DNA of 64,000 nt, from contig NZ_JAGHQT010000004.1 in the NCBI RefSeq assembly GCF_017744155.1, positions 1 to 64,000 of the forward strand, read 5' to 3'. A program made the translations under genes and the position numbers. Below the pieces are notes generated by a model. That model did no database searches. It saw only the letters and a program-made list of their open reading frames with translations, and was not told where the DNA came from. Source of the DNA: Endozoicomonas sp. G2_1 (lineage in GTDB: Bacteria > Pseudomonadota > Gammaproteobacteria > Enterobacterales > Alteromonadaceae). Shown here piece after piece: positions 1 to 7,099 of this stretch. How positions within the stretch are numbered: position 1 is the first letter of the stretch; every line of letters begins with the position of its first letter.

Positions 1-126
1 ACCTTGAATACCGTATTTATCTTGAGCCTGTTTGTAAGTCATCTCGCCTTTTTCAACTTGGTCGACGACCGCCAATTTAAAAGCGAGTGAGTAATCCTTT
101 TGAGTTCGTTTAGTGGTTGATTTCAT
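1..126 (-). CDS. IS3-family transposase OrfA, N-terminal part (runs off window)
   Basis: The minus strand starts with ATG at 126 and reads MKSTTKRTQKDYSLAFKLAV, then VVDQVEKGEMTYKQAQDKYGI, open to the window edge. This is the start of the helix-turn-helix OrfA of IS3-family elements, which binds the terminal inverted repeats. Only 42 codons are visible, and the OrfB integrase (DDE) part would lie beyond the left edge. A terminal repeat lies just upstream at about 154-179, as expected for the left end of such an element. The family call is firm; the subgroup is not decidable from this fragment. Confidence 0.8.
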   Translation of the reverse strand, partial: MKSTTKRTQKDYSLAFKLAVVDQVEKGEMTYKQAQDKYGIQG

Positions 127-179
127 GGCACTCTCCAATTCATTGATTGAAAAGTGTCAACCTTATTTAGGACGGGTCA
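1..179 (-). mobile_element. End of an IS3-family insertion sequence
   Basis: The outer end reads, on the minus strand from 179, TGACCCGTCCTAAATAAGG, followed by TTGACAC. It is TG-initiated like other IS3 termini and sits about 30 bp upstream of the OrfA start. The other end and any target duplication lie outside the window, so intactness cannot be judged. The insertion point is immediately upstream of an orphan terminator (191-218), so the element may separate that terminator from its original gene. Confidence 0.75.
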
Positions 180-190
180 GTCTTGTGAGA

Positions 191-218
191 AAAAGTCGGC
201 ATTAGCCGACTTTTTTTT
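191..218 (+). terminator. Rho-independent terminator (orphan)
   Basis: AAGTCGGC-ATTA-GCCGACTT is followed by an uninterrupted run of T. No gene lies between it and the insertion sequence end, so the gene it once served is probably beyond the element. Confidence 0.75.
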
Positions 219-397
219 GCCTAATGCTTTTTAATTGGCAAGCAAATGGTCTTTTTATCGATATCTGATTGTCGTTTTTATTATGCTTGCCACAGGTTTT
301 TTTGAAGTAAAAAATAAAGTTTTGGTATAAAAATCCCTCGACTTGCTTGAAATCTCAGCAAACAGTTAAAAAATCAAAATAAATTGCAAAAAACTGT

Positions 398-425
398 TTG
401 ACTTATCCCTGAGATCCATTAATAT
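398..425 (+). promoter_or_regulatory. Probable sigma-70 promoter of the tRNA cluster
   Basis: TTGACT at 398-403 and TAATAT at 420-425 are 16 bp apart, followed by a GC-richer discriminator (TCGCACCC) just before tRNA-Ser. A GC-rich discriminator is typical of stringently controlled stable-RNA promoters. The call rests on motif and position only. Confidence 0.5.
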
Positions 426-436
426 TCGCACCCACT

Positions 437-528
437 GGTGAGGTGGCCGAGAGGCTGAAGGCGCTCCCCTGCTAAGGGAGTATAGGCGTTATACCCTATC
501 GAGGGTTCGAATCCCTCCCTCACCGCCA
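437..528 (+). tRNA. tRNA-Ser(GCT)
   Basis: A 92-nt class II tRNA: acceptor GGTGAGG pairs with CCTCACC, the anticodon loop is CTGCTAA (anticodon GCT), there is a long variable arm, the T-arm contains GGTTCGAATCC, and the 3' end is GCCA, so CCA is encoded. It decodes AGC/AGU serine codons. A small hairpin (ATTATCT-TTAC-AGATAAT) directly follows the CCA. It is the first gene of the cluster. Confidence 0.97.
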
Positions 529-550
529 TTATCTTTACAGATAATATTAC

Positions 551-609
551 GGACGCGTAGTTCTACTGGATAGCTTATCTAGTTTATGTTGGCTACGAAC
601 AAGGTTCGT
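551..609 (+). pseudogene. Truncated tRNA-Arg relic
   Basis: GGACGCGTAG..CTGGATAG and TTGGCTACGAAC match the 5' half and anticodon arm of the neighbouring tRNA-Arg genes. The D-arm is rearranged and the T-arm and 3' acceptor strand are missing. It cannot fold as a tRNA. It is probably a product of unequal recombination in the tandem array. Confidence 0.75.
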
Positions 610-647
610 TATCTCTTCAACCTGAGATATAAATAAATGGTTATTGC

Positions 648-724
648 GGACGCGTAGCTCAGCTGGATAGAGTACCTGGCTACGAACCAGGCGGTCGCAG
701 GTTCGACTCCTGCCGCGTCCGCCA
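648..724 (+). tRNA. tRNA-Arg(ACG), copy 1
   Basis: 77 nt: acceptor GGACGCG pairs with CGCGTCC, the anticodon stem is CCTGG/CCAGG with loop CTACGAA (anticodon ACG), the T-arm contains GGTTCGACTCC, and CCA is encoded. It reads CGN arginine codons after A34-to-inosine editing, as known for this isoacceptor. It is identical to the copies at 795 and 1008. The preceding ~37 bp are repeated almost exactly before the third copy. Confidence 0.97.
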
Positions 725-794
725 CTTTCTTTCAAGTGGATAAATAATGAAAGCTAGCTACTATTAAGGCTAGTTAAAGAAATTAATAGACCGC

Positions 795-871
795 GGACGC
801 GTAGCTCAGCTGGATAGAGTACCTGGCTACGAACCAGGCGGTCGCAGGTTCGACTCCTGCCGCGTCCGCCA
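795..871 (+). tRNA. tRNA-Arg(ACG), copy 2
   Basis: The sequence is identical over 77 nt to the copies at 648-724 and 1008-1084, with anticodon ACG and encoded CCA. A rho-independent terminator follows within 10 bp, so it may end the first transcription unit of the cluster. Confidence 0.97.
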
Positions 872-877
872 CATTAT

Positions 878-906
878 AAAACCAGTCTGAAGACTGGTTT
901 TTTTTC
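878..906 (+). terminator. Terminator after tRNA-Arg copy 2
   Basis: AACCAGTCT-GA-AGACTGGTT is followed by a run of T. The same stem (ACCAGTC/GACTGGT) recurs after the other tRNA-Arg copies, so it belongs to the amplified unit. Confidence 0.8.
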
Positions 907-1007
907 CTCTCTGATAAGCGAGTACCTTGAGTATTTAGGGAGTATCAACGTTAACCGTTGTAAGCTTATTATCTCTTTTACCTGAGATATAAATAAATGG
1001 TTATTGC

Positions 1008-1084
1008 GGACGCGTAGCTCAGCTGGATAGAGTACCTGGCTACGAACCAGGCGGTCGCAGGTTCGACTCCTGCCGCGTCCGCCA
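1008..1084 (+). tRNA. tRNA-Arg(ACG), copy 3
   Basis: A third identical 77-nt copy with anticodon ACG and encoded CCA. The ~37 bp upstream (971-1007) match 611-647 except for two bases, which shows that gene and leader were duplicated together. No obvious promoter is repeated, so this copy may depend on read-through or on a promoter in 907-1000. Confidence 0.96.
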
Positions 1085-1089
1085 TATAT

Positions 1090-1121
1090 AAGAAACCAGT
1101 CTTTTGACTGGTTTTTTTTTG
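1090..1121 (+). terminator. Terminator after tRNA-Arg copy 3
   Basis: AAACCAGTC-TTTT-GACTGGTTTT followed by T residues, seven bases after the encoded CCA. Confidence 0.8.
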
Positions 1122-1164
1122 CCTTATTTTTGTCTTTTTACATGGTGCTGTTGTTAAGTGACTG

Positions 1165-1255
1165 TAGACGCCTAGCTCAGCTGGATAGGCTAATATTAGA
1201 AAAGTGGCTACGAGGGGCAGGCGGTCGCAGGTTCGGACTCCTGTAGCAATCGCTA
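1165..1255 (+). pseudogene. Decayed tRNA-Arg relic A
   Basis: The D-arm (CTAGCTCAGCTGGATAG) and T-arm (GCGGTCGCAGGTTC) of tRNA-Arg(ACG) are recognisable, but TAATATTAGAAAA is inserted between D-arm and anticodon stem, the anticodon arm is broken (GGCTACGAGGGGCAGG) and the T-loop carries an extra G. The 5' TGTAG and 3' CTACA ends can still pair. A terminator like that of the intact copies follows. It should not be a functional tRNA. Confidence 0.7.
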
Positions 1256-1260
1256 CATAT

Positions 1261-1292
1261 AAGAAACTAGTCTTTTGACTGGTTTTTTTTCG
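1261..1292 (+). terminator. Terminator after relic A
   Basis: AAACTAGTC-TTTT-GACTGGTTTT followed by T residues, with one stem mismatch relative to the copy at 1090. This is the third occurrence of this terminator family in the array. Confidence 0.55.
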
Positions 1293-1334
1293 CCTCGCTT
1301 TTGTCTTCTTACACATTGCTGTTATTAAGTGACT

Positions 1335-1432
1335 GCAGACGCCTAGCTCAGCTGAATAGGCTAATATTAGAAAACTGGCTACGATTCCTTACCTCAAACA
1401 TAGGCAGTCATAGGTTAGTATCCTGTAGAAGT
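1335..1432 (+). pseudogene. Decayed tRNA-Arg relic B
   Basis: It is a second relic carrying the same insertion (GGCTAATATTAGAAAA) as the relic at 1165, so it was copied after decay had begun. The D-arm is recognisable (CTAGCTCAGCTGAATAG). The anticodon and T regions are further eroded (ACGATTCCTTACC, AGGTTAGTATCCTG). No terminator follows this copy. Confidence 0.65.
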
Positions 1433-1681
1433 CTTTAACTGTTAAAAAGAAGTTTCATATATCAGGCTTTATTACTTCCAGCTTGCTCTCTTTTTTGAAA
1501 CTTTGTTCAGCTTTGATTTACTTTCTATTAATAATTGTGCATTACACTGATACCGTCTTTTGATATCAAACTAGGATTGTTTTTAGTTGTCTCGACTAAA
1601 TGTTGTGTAACAAATAATCATCTTGAAAGTGCCTGTATAACTTTGAGTTATGTGTAAGGTTTATTAGGTTATCTTATGCTA

Positions 1682-1695
1682 AATTGTATACAATT
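1682..1695. promoter_or_regulatory. Palindromic operator candidate 1
   Basis: AATTGTATACAATT is a perfect 14-bp palindrome. TTGTATACAA fits the TNGTNNNACNA core bound by GntR-type (FadR/VanR subfamily) repressors. The second site lies 55 bp downstream centre to centre, roughly five helical turns. The regulator identity is inference; no regulator gene lies next to it. Confidence 0.45.
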
Positions 1696-1737
1696 ATCTT
1701 GTTTTACTCGCTATTCCATGTAATTCAATAAGTAGAG

Positions 1738-1749
1738 ATTGTATACAAT
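1738..1749. promoter_or_regulatory. Palindromic operator candidate 2
   Basis: ATTGTATACAAT is a perfect 12-bp palindrome sharing its whole core with the site at 1682-1695. Two copies in one intergenic region in front of a catabolic sodium-pump operon argue for a real operator pair. Confidence 0.45.
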
Positions 1750-1896
1750 TTGCCATTTTCTGCTTTAAGTTATTGATTTTTACTTTTTATCCTTACATTT
1801 TTCATTGATATTATTTTATTTGCCTTTTTAGAGGTTGCTTTTTAATAATTCGAGTGATTATTCTATTTATCCATTTTCGGGGTGAGAATAATAACA

Positions 1897-2157
1897 ATGG
1901 AACAACTTAACCAACTGTTTTTAGATGCTGGCATATTGATGCTTGCGGGTATGGTCTTTGTGTTTGTCTTTTTGGGTATCTTGGTTTTGTTTATCAACAA
2001 AATACTTGCGCCTTTAGCAGACAAATTTCCAGATGCTACACCTAAAACCCCTGTGAGGCAGTCTGCGCCTGCGCCACAGCAAGGGTTAAGTAATAATGTT
2101 GTTGCCGCTATTTCTGCAGCAGTAACTCAGTATCGCCACAACAATAAAATTCAATAA
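1897..2157 (+). CDS. oadG: Oxaloacetate decarboxylase gamma subunit
   Basis: 86 aa with one N-terminal membrane helix (about residues 10-33, [20 protein letters not shown]) and a Pro/Ala-rich cytoplasmic tail, the layout of OadG. In the Na+-pumping decarboxylase it anchors the alpha subunit to beta and aids assembly. I chose ATG at 1897 because GGGGTGAG lies 10 bp upstream; an in-frame GTG at 1882 sits inside that ribosome-binding site. It is the first gene of oadGAB, 13 bp before oadA. Confidence 0.88.
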   Translation: MEQLNQLFLDAGILMLAGMVFVFVFLGILVLFINKILAPLADKFPDATPKTPVRQSAPAPQQGLSNNVVAAISAAVTQYRHNNKIQ

Positions 2158-2170
2158 TCAGGAGCCAGTC

Positions 2171-3976
2171 ATGACTAAACCGTTAGGAATTACCGAAGTT
2201 GTCTTACGAGATGCCCATCAATCATTGTTAGCTACGCGTTTGCGCTTAGAAGATATGTTGCCCATTGCTTCAAAATTAGATGAAGTAGGCTTTTGGTCGA
2301 TTGAGTCGTGGGGTGGTGCCACGTTTGATTCGTGTATTCGCTATCTAGGCGAAGATCCATGGGAACGCATTCGCGCGTTAAAAGCAGCGATGCCAAATAC
2401 CAAGCAGCAAATGCTATTTCGCGGCCAAAATATTTTGGGCTACCGTCATTATGCCGATGATGTTGTTGAGAAGTTTGTTGAGCGTGCACACGTTAACGGT
2501 GTTGATGTTTTCCGTATTTTTGACGCGATGAATGATACTCGTAACTTAGAAACGGCGATTAAAGCCGCAGTTAAAGTAGGTGCACATGCTCAAGGCACAT
2601 TGAGTTATACCGTTAGCCCTGTCCACAACCTCGAAGGTTGGTTAACCATGGCGAAAAAACTTGAAGACATGGGCGCTCACTCATTGTGTATTAAAGATAT
2701 GGCTGGTTTACTCAAACCATATGACGCAGCAGAACTCATTGGTCGCTTGAAAGAAACCGTTGCATTGCCGATTGCATTGCACTGTCATGCAACCACAGGT
2801 TTGAGCATTGCAACTCACATGAAAGCGATTGATGCTGATATCGATGTGTTAGATACGGCAATTTCTTCAATGAGTATGACCTATGGTCACAGTCCTACAG
2901 AAACGATTGTTTCGACCGTTGAAGGTACTGATCGTGATACCGGCCTTGATATGGCTAAACTTGCTGAAGTGGCGGCATATTTTAGAGACGTTCGTGAAAA
3001 ATATGCAAAGTTTGAAGGTAGCTTAAAAGGCGTTGATGCCCGTATTTTGTTAGCTCAGGTACCTGGTGGCATGTTGACTAACATGGAGAACCAATTACGT
3101 GAACAGGGCGCGGCAGACCGCTTAGATGAAGTATTAACTGAAATTCCAAAAGTTCGCGAAGATCTCGGTTTTATTCCTTTGGTGACACCTACCTCTCAAA
3201 TTGTTGGTACACAGGCGGTGTTGAATGTGCTAACTGGCGAGCGCTACAAGTCGATTACTAAAGAAACTGCTGGCGTACTGAAAGGCGAATACGGTGAAAC
3301 CGCAGCGCCTGTTAATGCTGAGTTACAAGCGCGCGTATTAGATGGCAGTGAAGCAATTACTTGTCGTCCTGCTGATGTACTTGACCCTGAAGTGGATAGC
3401 TTAACGGTAGAATTAGATAAATTGGCGCAAGAGAAGGGGATTACGCTTGCTGAAGACAAGATTGATGACGTATTAACCTATGCCTTGTTCCCGCAAATTG
3501 GTCTTAAGTTCTTAGAAAATAGAAATAACCCTGATGCTTTTGAACCTGCACCGGGTAAAGAAACAGTATCTGAGAAAGTTGAAGCTGCGCCAGCAGTTAA
3601 GCCAGCCACTCAAGGCCAAGCAGAGAGTTACGCTGTCCGCGTAGACGGTAAAGTATACGATGTGGTTGTTGCGCCAGGTGGCACTATTGAAAATATCGCA
3701 CCAGCGAGTTCTGCCGTGCAACGCGATAGCGAAATTATGCAACAAAGTACCTCGGTTTCGGCAGAAGAAACGTTAAATGCGCCATTGGCGGGTAACATCT
3801 TCAAAGTCATGGTCAGCAATGGTCAGCAAGTTGCTGCCGGTGATGTTGTCATGATCATGGAAGCGATGAAAATGGAAACGGAAATTCGCGCCGTCAGTGA
3901 CGGTCAAGTGGTTAACGTTCATGTCAGAGAGGGCGACTCTGTTGCCGTTGGCGATGTTTTACTAAGTTTGGCGTAG
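2171..3976 (+). CDS. oadA: Oxaloacetate decarboxylase alpha subunit, biotin-containing
   Basis: 601 aa. The N-terminal carboxyltransferase TIM barrel begins with [18 protein letters not shown] and contains the metal-binding HCHATTG segment. A linker follows, then a C-terminal biotinyl domain with EAMKMETEI, where Lys567 is the biotinylated residue. It transfers the carboxyl group of oxaloacetate to biotin, giving pyruvate; the beta subunit then decarboxylates carboxybiotin and exports Na+. Length is normal for the family. The ribosome-binding site is AGGAG at 2160. The middle gene of oadGAB. Confidence 0.95.
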   Translation: MTKPLGITEVVLRDAHQSLLATRLRLEDMLPIASKLDEVGFWSIESWGGATFDSCIRYLGEDPWERIRALKAAMPNTKQQMLFRGQNILGYRHYADDVVEKFVERAHVNGVDVFRIFDAMNDTRNLETAIKAAVKVGAHAQGTLSYTVSPVHNLEGWLTMAKKLEDMGAHSLCIKDMAGLLKPYDAAELIGRLKETVALPIALHCHATTGLSIATHMKAIDADIDVLDTAISSMSMTYGHSPTETIVSTVEGTDRDTGLDMAKLAEVAAYFRDVREKYAKFEGSLKGVDARILLAQVPGGMLTNMENQLREQGAADRLDEVLTEIPKVREDLGFIPLVTPTSQIVGTQAVLNVLTGERYKSITKETAGVLKGEYGETAAPVNAELQARVLDGSEAITCRPADVLDPEVDSLTVELDKLAQEKGITLAEDKIDDVLTYALFPQIGLKFLENRNNPDAFEPAPGKETVSEKVEAAPAVKPATQGQAESYAVRVDGKVYDVVVAPGGTIENIAPASSAVQRDSEIMQQSTSVSAEETLNAPLAGNIFKVMVSNGQQVAAGDVVMIMEAMKMETEIRAVSDGQVVNVHVREGDSVAVGDVLLSLA

Positions 3977-3985
3977 GAAACATCG

Positions 3986-5122
3986 ATGGAACAATTACAT
4001 ACACTTTGGTTATCGACTGGCCTTGCTCATTTTGAGAGTGGCCAAGTGATTATGATGTTAGTGGGTTGTGGCTTGTTGTATCTTGCTATCGCCCGTAACT
4101 TTGAACCGCTATTGCTAGTACCTATGGGCTTTGGTGCCATCCTCACCAACATTCCGCTAGCGGGCTTTTCTGAAATTGGCGGATTACTGCACTATGTGTA
4201 TTACGCCGGGATCGATACCGGGATCTTCCCCTTATTGATCTTTATGGGTGTAGGAGCAATGACCGACTTTGGCGCCTTAATCGCCAACCCTAAAACCTTA
4301 TTTTTAGGGGCAGCAGCACAGTTTGGTATTTTCGCAACCTTGTTTGGCGCAATTGCTTTAAATGCGATTCCAGGCTTTGAGTTTACCTTACAAGATGCTT
4401 CAGCAATTGCGATTATCGGCGGTGCCGATGGCCCAACAGCGATTTTCTTAGCATCGAAATTGGCGCCAGATTTACTGGGCGCGATTGCAGTAGCTGCATA
4501 CTCTTACATGGCCTTAGTACCGATCATTCAGCCGCCAATCATGAAGTTATTCACTAGTGAAGAAGAGCGCAAGATTGAAATGGCACAACTGCGCCACGTA
4601 ACCAAAGTTGAAAAGGTTATCTTCCCGTTGGGAGTATTGATGATGACGATTTTCTTCTTACCAGCGGCAACGCCGTTAGTGGGCATGTTCTGTTTGGGTA
4701 ACTTGATGCGCGAATGTGGTGTTGTTGACCGCTTGAGCTCAACTGCGCAAAACGAGCTAATTAACATTGTTACCATCTTTTTGGGCTTAGGTGTTGGTTC
4801 AAAGTTAAGTGCGGACGCATTCTTAAATGTTGAAACTTTGGGTATTTTGGCACTAGGTGCGGTGGCGTTTTCAATTGGTACTGCCTCAGGTGTACTGATG
4901 GCGAAATTTATGAACACCATTACCAAAGAGAAGGTTAACCCGCTTATTGGTGCTGCTGGTGTTTCTGCGGTACCTATGGCGGCTCGTGTGGCCAACAAAG
5001 TCGGTTTAGAAGCAAACCCACACAACTTCTTGCTCATGCACGCGATGGGACCAAATGTTGCCGGTGTACTTGGCTCAGCGGTTGCTGCCGGTATTTTATT
5101 AGCACTGGTTGGCCAAGGTTAA
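3986..5122 (+). CDS. oadB: Oxaloacetate decarboxylase beta subunit, Na+ pump
   Basis: 378 aa, highly hydrophobic with about nine membrane segments. It contains the family signatures [10 protein letters not shown] (residues about 152-161), [10 protein letters not shown] and the C-terminal [19 protein letters not shown]. It decarboxylates carboxybiotin in the membrane and couples this to Na+ export, feeding the sodium motive force that marine gammaproteobacteria use. It starts 9 bp after oadA and is followed by a strong terminator, so the operon ends here. Confidence 0.94.
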   Translation: MEQLHTLWLSTGLAHFESGQVIMMLVGCGLLYLAIARNFEPLLLVPMGFGAILTNIPLAGFSEIGGLLHYVYYAGIDTGIFPLLIFMGVGAMTDFGALIANPKTLFLGAAAQFGIFATLFGAIALNAIPGFEFTLQDASAIAIIGGADGPTAIFLASKLAPDLLGAIAVAAYSYMALVPIIQPPIMKLFTSEEERKIEMAQLRHVTKVEKVIFPLGVLMMTIFFLPAATPLVGMFCLGNLMRECGVVDRLSSTAQNELINIVTIFLGLGVGSKLSADAFLNVETLGILALGAVAFSIGTASGVLMAKFMNTITKEKVNPLIGAAGVSAVPMAARVANKVGLEANPHNFLLMHAMGPNVAGVLGSAVAAGILLALVGQG

Positions 5123-5155
5123 CACTACTTTTTCCATTATTTTTTTAATAGCATT

Positions 5156-5192
5156 AAAAGGCTCTGTAACAGTTATTATAGAGCCTTTTTTA
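5156..5192 (+). terminator. Terminator of oadGAB
   Basis: AAAAGGCTCT pairs with AGAGCCTTTT across a 15-nt loop and is followed by T residues, about 35 bp after the oadB stop. Confidence 0.85.
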
Positions 5193-5336
5193 TTACCATT
5201 TGATTTTTATTAGCGCTTGCATGTTTTAAATGCTTTGGCTACACCTAAAGATACTCGTCGATTTTAAGTGAAGGAATTACTTAACTTCAGCTTAGCCTGT
5301 AGCGAGTGAAAAAATTTAAATCACGGAGGAATTGAA

Positions 5337-6134
5337 ATGAGTAAATTTGCTAATAACAGGCTGATGTTAAAACTCGTGTTGCTTTGCTGTTTAGTTGGCT
5401 TTAACAGTCAAGCTGCAATTATTCTCTTGGAAGACTTTGAGGATAACAACCTTACTTTCTCAGCATCTGATGGTTTGTTTTTCGATACAGGGCGAGATTT
5501 GTTTACTATTAGTCCACTTAACGGTGTTGCAAGCCCAATTGATGGTGCCTATAACGGCTTTAACGGTGAAAACTTTTTTGCCGCTGATGATATTGACGAT
5601 CCTCAAGGGCCAGGCATTAGATCACAAACCTTGACGTTTAATCTAAACATATCAGGCTTTAACAATTTGTTGTTTAGTGGCTTGTTTGGCGCTGGTGGCA
5701 ATAATTTGAACGGCAATGATAGTACTGCACGTTATGACAGTGCCGATGGTTTGCGAGTTCGAGCGCAGATCGACGGCGGTACGATTCAGGATTTGTTGTT
5801 TTTTGAAGCGGAACAACCAGGTGGCGACGTTACCAACAATCGATTGTTGCAAGATACCAATTTCGATGGCATTGGCGATGGCCTGTTACTCAGTACCTCT
5901 CTGACGGCTTTTAACAATATTGCCATTAACGGTCTAGGCTCTAGCTTGTCCTTGTTTATTGAAATACATGGCGATGCCCAATCGGAGTCTTTTGCCTTTG
6001 ACGATATTACGATTGCTGGCGAGCGAATTAGTACACCACCACCAACCGATATTCCAACGCCAAGTAGCTTACCTTTGTTTTGCTTTGCCATAGTATTAAC
6101 ACTTAGCAATGTCGTCTGTAATAAACGGGCTTAG
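5337..6134 (+). CDS. Exported protein with PEP-CTERM-like tail, unknown function
   Basis: 265 aa. It has a signal peptide (about residues 1-27, ending NSQAA), a beta-rich acidic body with many Asn/Asp/Gly residues, and a C-terminal IPTPSSLPLF followed by a hydrophobic stretch and a basic end (CNKRA). That tripartite tail resembles PEP-CTERM sorting signals recognised by exosortases, in the PTPSSL variant seen in Alteromonadales. The ribosome-binding site GGAGG lies 9 bp before ATG. No exosortase gene is in the window. The tail is weaker than the canonical form, with CFAIVLTLSNVV instead of a Leu/Gly-rich helix. Confidence 0.65.
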   Translation: MSKFANNRLMLKLVLLCCLVGFNSQAAIILLEDFEDNNLTFSASDGLFFDTGRDLFTISPLNGVASPIDGAYNGFNGENFFAADDIDDPQGPGIRSQTLTFNLNISGFNNLLFSGLFGAGGNNLNGNDSTARYDSADGLRVRAQIDGGTIQDLLFFEAEQPGGDVTNNRLLQDTNFDGIGDGLLLSTSLTAFNNIAINGLGSSLSLFIEIHGDAQSESFAFDDITIAGERISTPPPTDIPTPSSLPLFCFAIVLTLSNVVCNKRA

Positions 6135-6156
6135 TATTTTTTAAGCTCTATAAAAG

Positions 6157-6205
6157 CAATAACCCGTTATCAAATGCTGAGTACTGCAAAATAACGGGTT
6201 GTTTG
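6157..6205. terminator. Hairpin between convergent genes
   Basis: AACCCGTTAT (6161-6170) pairs perfectly with ATAACGGGTT (6191-6200) across a 20-nt loop, flanked by CAA/TTG and a T-rich 3' end. It sits between the PEP-CTERM-like gene and pdxH, which converge, so it may serve both. Confidence 0.55.
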
Positions 6206-6250
6206 TACTATTGTTTTAGCCGGTATTTAGTGGGTAATTTGACTATGTTA

Positions 6251-6913
6251 TTACGGGTGCAGTTTTAGCGTTTGCCAAGCTTGAGTTTGGCTGTCTTTTT
6301 CAAAACACAGCCTGTCGTGTAAGCGGCTCGCACGACCTTGCCAAAATTCAAAGTAATGAGGTTCTACTTGCCAGCCACCCCAAAATTCAGGATGCGGTAC
6401 TTGTTCGCTGCCAGCGAATTTTTCTTCGTATTTTTTGACGCGATCCTTTAGCTCATCATCGTAGCTTAGTTGCTGACTTTGTTTCGACGCCCAAGCACCT
6501 ATTTGACTGCCGTGATCACGACTGTGAAAGTAATTGGCCGATTGCTGAGATGATGTTTTGGTAACCGTACCTTCGATGCGAATTTGTCGTTGTAGGACGT
6601 TCCAGTGAAATAACAGAGCAACTTTTCTGTTTTCTGATAAATCAGCGCTTTTACGACTGCCGTAGTTGGTATAAAAAACGAAACCGTTTGGGTCAAACTC
6701 TTTTAGCAATACCATCCGTGAACTGGGTTGACCATCAGGGCTACAACTTGCAACAGACATCGCCTCTGGCAATAAAATGCCAGATTTATTAGCGTCGTTA
6801 AACCACTGCTCAAACAAAGCAAATGGATCTTTGGCCTCGGAAAATTCAGGCAAAGGCAGCGCGACACCTTGGCCAAAAGTAAACAAACAGCGAAGTTTTT
6901 CCAAAAAAGTCAT
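6251..6913 (-). CDS. pdxH: Pyridoxamine/pyridoxine 5'-phosphate oxidase
   Basis: 220 aa. It carries the FMN- and substrate-binding signatures of PdxH: RMVLLKEFDPNGFVFYTNYG, then SRKSADL, SQIGAWAS-QS, HPEFWGGW and the C-terminal EFWQGRASRLHDR. It oxidises PNP or PMP to pyridoxal 5'-phosphate. The N-terminal ~25 residues (CLFTFGQGVALPLPEF) differ from the usual RRxY-type start, but the ATG at 6913 is the only good start. It is a single gene with its own terminator region and does not neighbour other vitamin B6 genes. Confidence 0.93.
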   Translation of the reverse strand: MTFLEKLRCLFTFGQGVALPLPEFSEAKDPFALFEQWFNDANKSGILLPEAMSVASCSPDGQPSSRMVLLKEFDPNGFVFYTNYGSRKSADLSENRKVALLFHWNVLQRQIRIEGTVTKTSSQQSANYFHSRDHGSQIGAWASKQSQQLSYDDELKDRVKKYEEKFAGSEQVPHPEFWGGWQVEPHYFEFWQGRASRLHDRLCFEKDSQTQAWQTLKLHP

Positions 6914-7054
6914 GTTAGCTAACTTAGTTTATTGATTGATGTAAATATTTTGACTGAGAGTATAAATCTTTTTGCTAAATAAACTAGCGATTGTAGTACG
7001 TTGTTTGAAAGAAGTTTGATCAGCGATAAATTAAGAAGAACGGGATAAAAGTGA

Positions 7055-7092
7055 AATGCCCAGCCAGCTTTTTCATAACTTGGCTGGGCATT
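7055..7092 (-). terminator. Terminator of the M20 amidohydrolase gene
   Basis: AATGCCCAGCCA pairs with TGGCTGGGCATT over 12 bp with a 14-nt loop. On the minus strand the hairpin is followed by TTCACTTTT, just 8 bp after the stop codon. Confidence 0.75.
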
Positions 7093-7099
7093 AGAGAGG

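Larger units (their letters stand above)
611..1432 (+). repeat. Tandem amplification of tRNA-Arg units
   Basis: Two types of unit are visible. One is leader plus tRNA (611-724 and 971-1084). The other is terminator, spacer and relic, with a period near 170 bp (about 1085-1252 and 1256-1432), including the shared spacer words TTTTGTCTT, TTACA and AAGTGACTG. The array explains the relics and recurrent terminators as products of unequal exchange. Confidence 0.7.
1433..1896. other. AT-rich intergenic region upstream of oadG
   Basis: I see no convincing coding frame. It holds two near-identical palindromes (1682-1695 and 1738-1749) described separately and must contain the oad promoter. The ribosome-binding site GGGGTGAG lies at its right end. 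Confidence 0.6.

Noticed and set aside
547-735. Open frame on the minus strand with GRGRSRTCDRLVRSQVLYPA
   Set aside because: It is the antisense translation of tRNA-Arg; this peptide is a well-known false annotation over tRNA genes.
978-1316. 112-codon minus-strand frame
   Set aside because: It runs across tRNA-Arg copy 3 and its relic, repeating the same tRNA-derived peptide. No ribosome-binding site or family.
611-1432. CRISPR array or other spaced repeat
   Set aside because: The repeated units are whole tRNA genes and terminators with irregular spacing, with no short palindromic repeat and no cas genes.
4528-5037. 169-codon minus-strand frame inside oadB
   Set aside because: It is a shadow of the oadB coding bias; the sense strand encodes the conserved sodium-pump subunit.
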